NCBI RefSeq assembly: GCF_900546705.1
Contig: NZ_URDP01000056.1
Coordinates: 1 to 9,518, forward strand
Direction of reading: 5' to 3'
DNA length: 9,518 nt
From: an uncultured Oscillibacter sp.
GTDB taxonomy: Bacteria; Bacillota; Clostridia; Oscillospirales; Oscillospiraceae
Part shown: positions 7,428 through 9,518 of the stretch, piece by piece
Numbering within the stretch: the first letter of the stretch is position 1
Layout: each line of letters begins with the position of its first letter
Made by a program: the position numbers and the translations under genes
The notes under the pieces: model-generated
Databases searched by the model: none
The model's input: only the letters and a program-made list of their open reading frames with translations
What the model was told of the DNA's origin: nothing

Positions 7428-8021
7428 TTACGATTCTTCCTCCCGGCGGAGGGCTTCCATGGCCTGGACGGTATCCACGTCGGTCAGTTCCCGCTCCGGT
7501 ACCTCCAACAGTGTGAGAAGCTCCGGGTGGAGCCGGATGACGGCGCTGCCGCCCCGGTCGCCTGTCAGCCGCAGCAGCTCGGGAAACAGCCGGGCGGGGA
7601 ATACGCAGGGGTTGCCCCGGACACCGTCATGGCCCAGGGCCGCGATCTTGTCCGGTGACCGGCGCCACAGTTCGGCCAACGCAGCTACGCTCTCCCGCCG
7701 GAGAAGCGGCTGGTCGCAGACCAGGAACATGACGCCGTCCAGATCCCGCAGCTGAGTCAATCCCAGGGCAATGGTATGGCTGGCACCCAGCTCCGGGCGG
7801 TGGTTGAAGACGGCGGCAAAGTGAAATTCCGCCGCGAGGCGCATGATTTCCGGATAGGCAGTGACCACCACGACCCGCTCCAGCTGCTCCGCGGGAACGG
7901 ATTCCATGGCCCGCACGATGAGGCTCCGTCCCTCCAGGGCGGCGGAGAGCTTGTTTTCCCCGTATCGCCGGGCGCTGCCGGCGGCCATGAGCACACAGCC
8001 CAGGGCTTGGTTGTGTTCCAT
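7428..8021 (-). CDS. MocA/YgfJ-family nucleotidyltransferase for molybdenum hydroxylase maturation
   Basis: The protein belongs to the GlmU/MobA-like NTP transferase fold. Relatives attach CMP to molybdopterin (MocA), or are the YgfJ accessory proteins found with selenium-dependent molybdenum hydroxylases. The 197 residues show the nucleotide-binding loop LMAAGSARRYGENKL (11-25), NHRPELGASHTIALGL (73-88), the metal-binding Asp103 in VCDQPLL (101-107), GNPCVFPARLF in the second half, and the closing DVDT motif. The start at 8021 has AGGGGGA at 8029-8035, 7 nt upstream; the alternative ATG at 8066 lies upstream of the promoter -10. It is convergent with the fused hydroxylase and divergent from the XdhA-like gene, so its likely job is to prepare cofactor for one or both. 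CTP use and a selenium role cannot be told from the sequence. Confidence 0.9.
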   Translation of the reverse strand: MEHNQALGCVLMAAGSARRYGENKLSAALEGRSLIVRAMESVPAEQLERVVVVTAYPEIMRLAAEFHFAAVFNHRPELGASHTIALGLTQLRDLDGVMFLVCDQPLLRRESVAALAELWRRSPDKIAALGHDGVRGNPCVFPARLFPELLRLTGDRGGSAVIRLHPELLTLLEVPERELTDVDTVQAMEALRREEES

Positions 8022-8053
8022 GCAGAATTCCCCCTTTCCTGTTTTCTGATTAC

Positions 8054-8083
8054 AGTATATCCGCATTTGTGCCGCTCAGTCAA
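8054..8083 (-). promoter_or_regulatory. Promoter of the mocA-like gene
   Basis: On the minus strand TTGACT (8083-8078) and TATACT (8059-8054) are 18 bp apart, each one base off consensus. Transcription would begin near 8046, about 25 nt before the ATG at 8021. I see no equally good plus-strand promoter for the divergent xdhA-like gene in the 101 nt between the two starts. Confidence 0.7.
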
Positions 8084-8122
8084 CGCAGATGTGAACCATT
8101 TCGCCAGAAGGAGGCATGTCCC

Positions 8123-9518
8123 ATGAGTAAAAGTGTGGGAAAAAGCGCCATCCGGGTGGACGCCTATGACAAGGCGACCGGCCGGGCAAAGTACACGGAT
8201 GATCTTTGCGATTCCTCCGCACTGATCGTCAAGATCTGCCACGCCACCATCGCCCACGGCTATGTCAAATCCATCGACACCGCCGCCGCCGAGGCCATTC
8301 CCGGCGTGGTGCGGGTACTGACGTGCTTTGATGTACCGGATCTCCCGTTCCCCACGGCGGGGCATCCCTGGTCTACGGACCCTGCCCATCAGGACGTGGC
8401 GGACCGGCTGCTGCTCAACCGACACGTGCGCTATTACGGCGACGAGGTGGCGGTGGTCATTGCCGAGGATGAGGTGGCTGCCGTTCAGGGCGTTCGGGCG
8501 CTGAAGGTGGAGTATGAGGAGCTGCCCTTTGTGCTGGATGTGCAGAAGGCCATGGAGCCGGATGCGCCCCAGCTTCACAAGGAGTTTCCCGGCAACATCC
8601 TGGCCCACACGGACATCCGCAAGGGCGACTACCAGTCCGCCATTCAGGAGCCGGGCCTCATCCGGGTGGAGGGCTGGTACGATACCCCCACCGTCCAGCA
8701 CTGCCACATTGAAAACCACGGCTGCTTTTCCTATATGGAGGCGGGGCGCGTAGTGGTGGTTTCCTCCACCCAGATCCCCCATATTGTGCGCCGGATCGTG
8801 GGACAGGCCCTGGGCATCCCCTGGGGCAAGGTACGGCTCATCAAGCCCTACATCGGCGGCGGCTTCGGCAATAAGCAGGACGCGCTGTACGAGCCTCTTT
8901 GCGCCTGGTGCTGCACCAAGGTGGGCGGACGGCTGGTGAAGCTGGAATGCAGCCGTGAGGAGACGTTCGTCTCCAATCGCGTCCGCCATGCCATCCGTAC
9001 CCACATCATCTCCTGGGTGCGGCCGGACGGAACCCTGGTGGCCCGGAAGTTCGAGGCGTTTTCCAACCAGGGCGCCTATGCCTCCCACGGCCACGGTGTG
9101 GTGGCCAAGGGCATGGGAGCGTTCCCCCAGCTCTATCCCTGTGACAATCTGGAGTGCGACTGCTGGAGCGTGTACACAAACCGCCCGGCCGCCGGTGCCA
9201 TGCGGGGCTACGGTATTCCCCAGGCCATGTTCGCAGGGGAGAGCCATATCGACGACATCTGCGCGGCCATCGGCATGACGCCGCTGGAGTTCCGCCGCAG
9301 GAACCTGATGCCTATGGGCTACCGGGACGATTTCTCCAAAAACGAGCTGTACACCGATACGTTCAACCAGTGCATGGACAAGGGTATGGCGGCCATCGAC
9401 TACCTGCGCAAATTCCAGGAATATCAGCATCAGACCGGCCCCGTGCGCCGGGGTATCGGACTGGCGGTGTTCTGGTACAATACCGCCGTGTGGCCCATCT
9501 CCCTGGAGTCCTCCTCCT
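8123..9518 (+). CDS. xdhA: XdhA-like xanthine dehydrogenase molybdopterin subunit, cut off at the right edge
   Basis: This is the molybdenum-binding subunit of a multi-subunit xanthine dehydrogenase; 465 residues are visible of about 750-770 expected. The start KSVGKSAIRVDAYDKATGRAKYTDD (from residue 3) closely resembles E. coli XdhA as I recall it. Also visible are SSTQIPHIVRRIVGQAL (214-230), IGGGFGNKQD (244-253) and GAMRGYG (358-364). Glu197 (HCHIENH) and Arg288 (RVRHA) fall where bovine xanthine dehydrogenase has its purine-contacting Glu802 and Arg880. There is no 2Fe-2S domain at the N-terminus, so separate FAD and iron-sulfur subunits (XdhB, XdhC type) should follow beyond base 9518. 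AGAAGGAGG at 8106-8114 sits 8 nt before the ATG. It is divergent from the mocA-like gene. Xanthine is the likely substrate, but related purine hydroxylases cannot be excluded. Confidence 0.92.
   Translation, partial: MSKSVGKSAIRVDAYDKATGRAKYTDDLCDSSALIVKICHATIAHGYVKSIDTAAAEAIPGVVRVLTCFDVPDLPFPTAGHPWSTDPAHQDVADRLLLNRHVRYYGDEVAVVIAEDEVAAVQGVRALKVEYEELPFVLDVQKAMEPDAPQLHKEFPGNILAHTDIRKGDYQSAIQEPGLIRVEGWYDTPTVQHCHIENHGCFSYMEAGRVVVVSSTQIPHIVRRIVGQALGIPWGKVRLIKPYIGGGFGNKQDALYEPLCAWCCTKVGGRLVKLECSREETFVSNRVRHAIRTHIISWVRPDGTLVARKFEAFSNQGAYASHGHGVVAKGMGAFPQLYPCDNLECDCWSVYTNRPAAGAMRGYGIPQAMFAGESHIDDICAAIGMTPLEFRRRNLMPMGYRDDFSKNELYTDTFNQCMDKGMAAIDYLRKFQEYQHQTGPVRRGIGLAVFWYNTAVWPISLESSS

Noticed and set aside
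8116..8130. Four-codon upstream ORF (MSHE) overlapping the xdhA start
   Set aside because: Its ATG is 1 nt from the Shine-Dalgarno sequence, too close for efficient initiation; the ATG at 8123 has normal spacing.
7757..9430. 557-residue open frame on the minus strand
   Set aside because: It is antisense to xdhA and then runs out of frame through the mocA-like gene; no family features.
1..9518. CRISPR arrays, insertion sequences, tRNA or rRNA genes
   Set aside because: No regularly spaced repeats, transposase motifs or RNA gene signatures were seen on either strand by eye.

Overview
The window is a GC-rich stretch of bacterial chromosome with strong AGGAGG-type ribosome-binding sites, sigma-A-like promoters (TTGAAA-17-TATAAT, TTGCAG-17-TATAAT) and tight gene packing. 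This style, with a KtrAB potassium system, a Firmicutes-type thiamine pyrophosphokinase, an Ade-type adenine deaminase and a fused 2Fe-2S/molybdopterin purine hydroxylase, suggests an anaerobic, high-GC member of the Clostridia (an Oscillospiraceae-like gut organism). The taxonomic guess is inference from gene content and base composition only.

Layout: (1) 1-1519, minus: adenine deaminase, C-terminus cut off by the window edge. (2) 1520-1959: divergent intergenic region holding the ade promoter, the ktrB promoter, several inverted repeats and one doubtful 55-codon ORF. (3) 1960-3949, plus: ktrB-ktrA, a membrane K+ channel subunit and its RCK gating subunit, closed by a hairpin terminator. (4) 4053-4685, plus: thiamine pyrophosphokinase with its own probable promoter. 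(5) 4828-7377, plus: an 849-residue fused molybdenum hydroxylase of the selenium-dependent xanthine dehydrogenase type, preceded by a good promoter and a perfect palindrome just after the -10 box. (6) 7428-8021, minus: a MocA/YgfJ-type nucleotidyltransferase for molybdenum cofactor maturation, convergent with (5) and with its own promoter. (7) 8123-9518, plus: an XdhA-like molybdopterin subunit of a second xanthine dehydrogenase, running off the right edge.

The functional theme is purine breakdown. Adenine deaminase makes hypoxanthine, the two molybdenum hydroxylases are candidates for hypoxanthine/xanthine (or urate-level) redox steps, and the MocA-like protein would prepare their cofactor. 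Potassium transport and thiamine pyrophosphate synthesis lie between them and look like housekeeping neighbours. The families present are known. What deserves attention is the pairing of two architecturally different hydroxylases around one maturation gene, the candidate operator at 4754-4769, and a shared TCC(C)ATG translation-start context. I did not find a clearly undescribed system.
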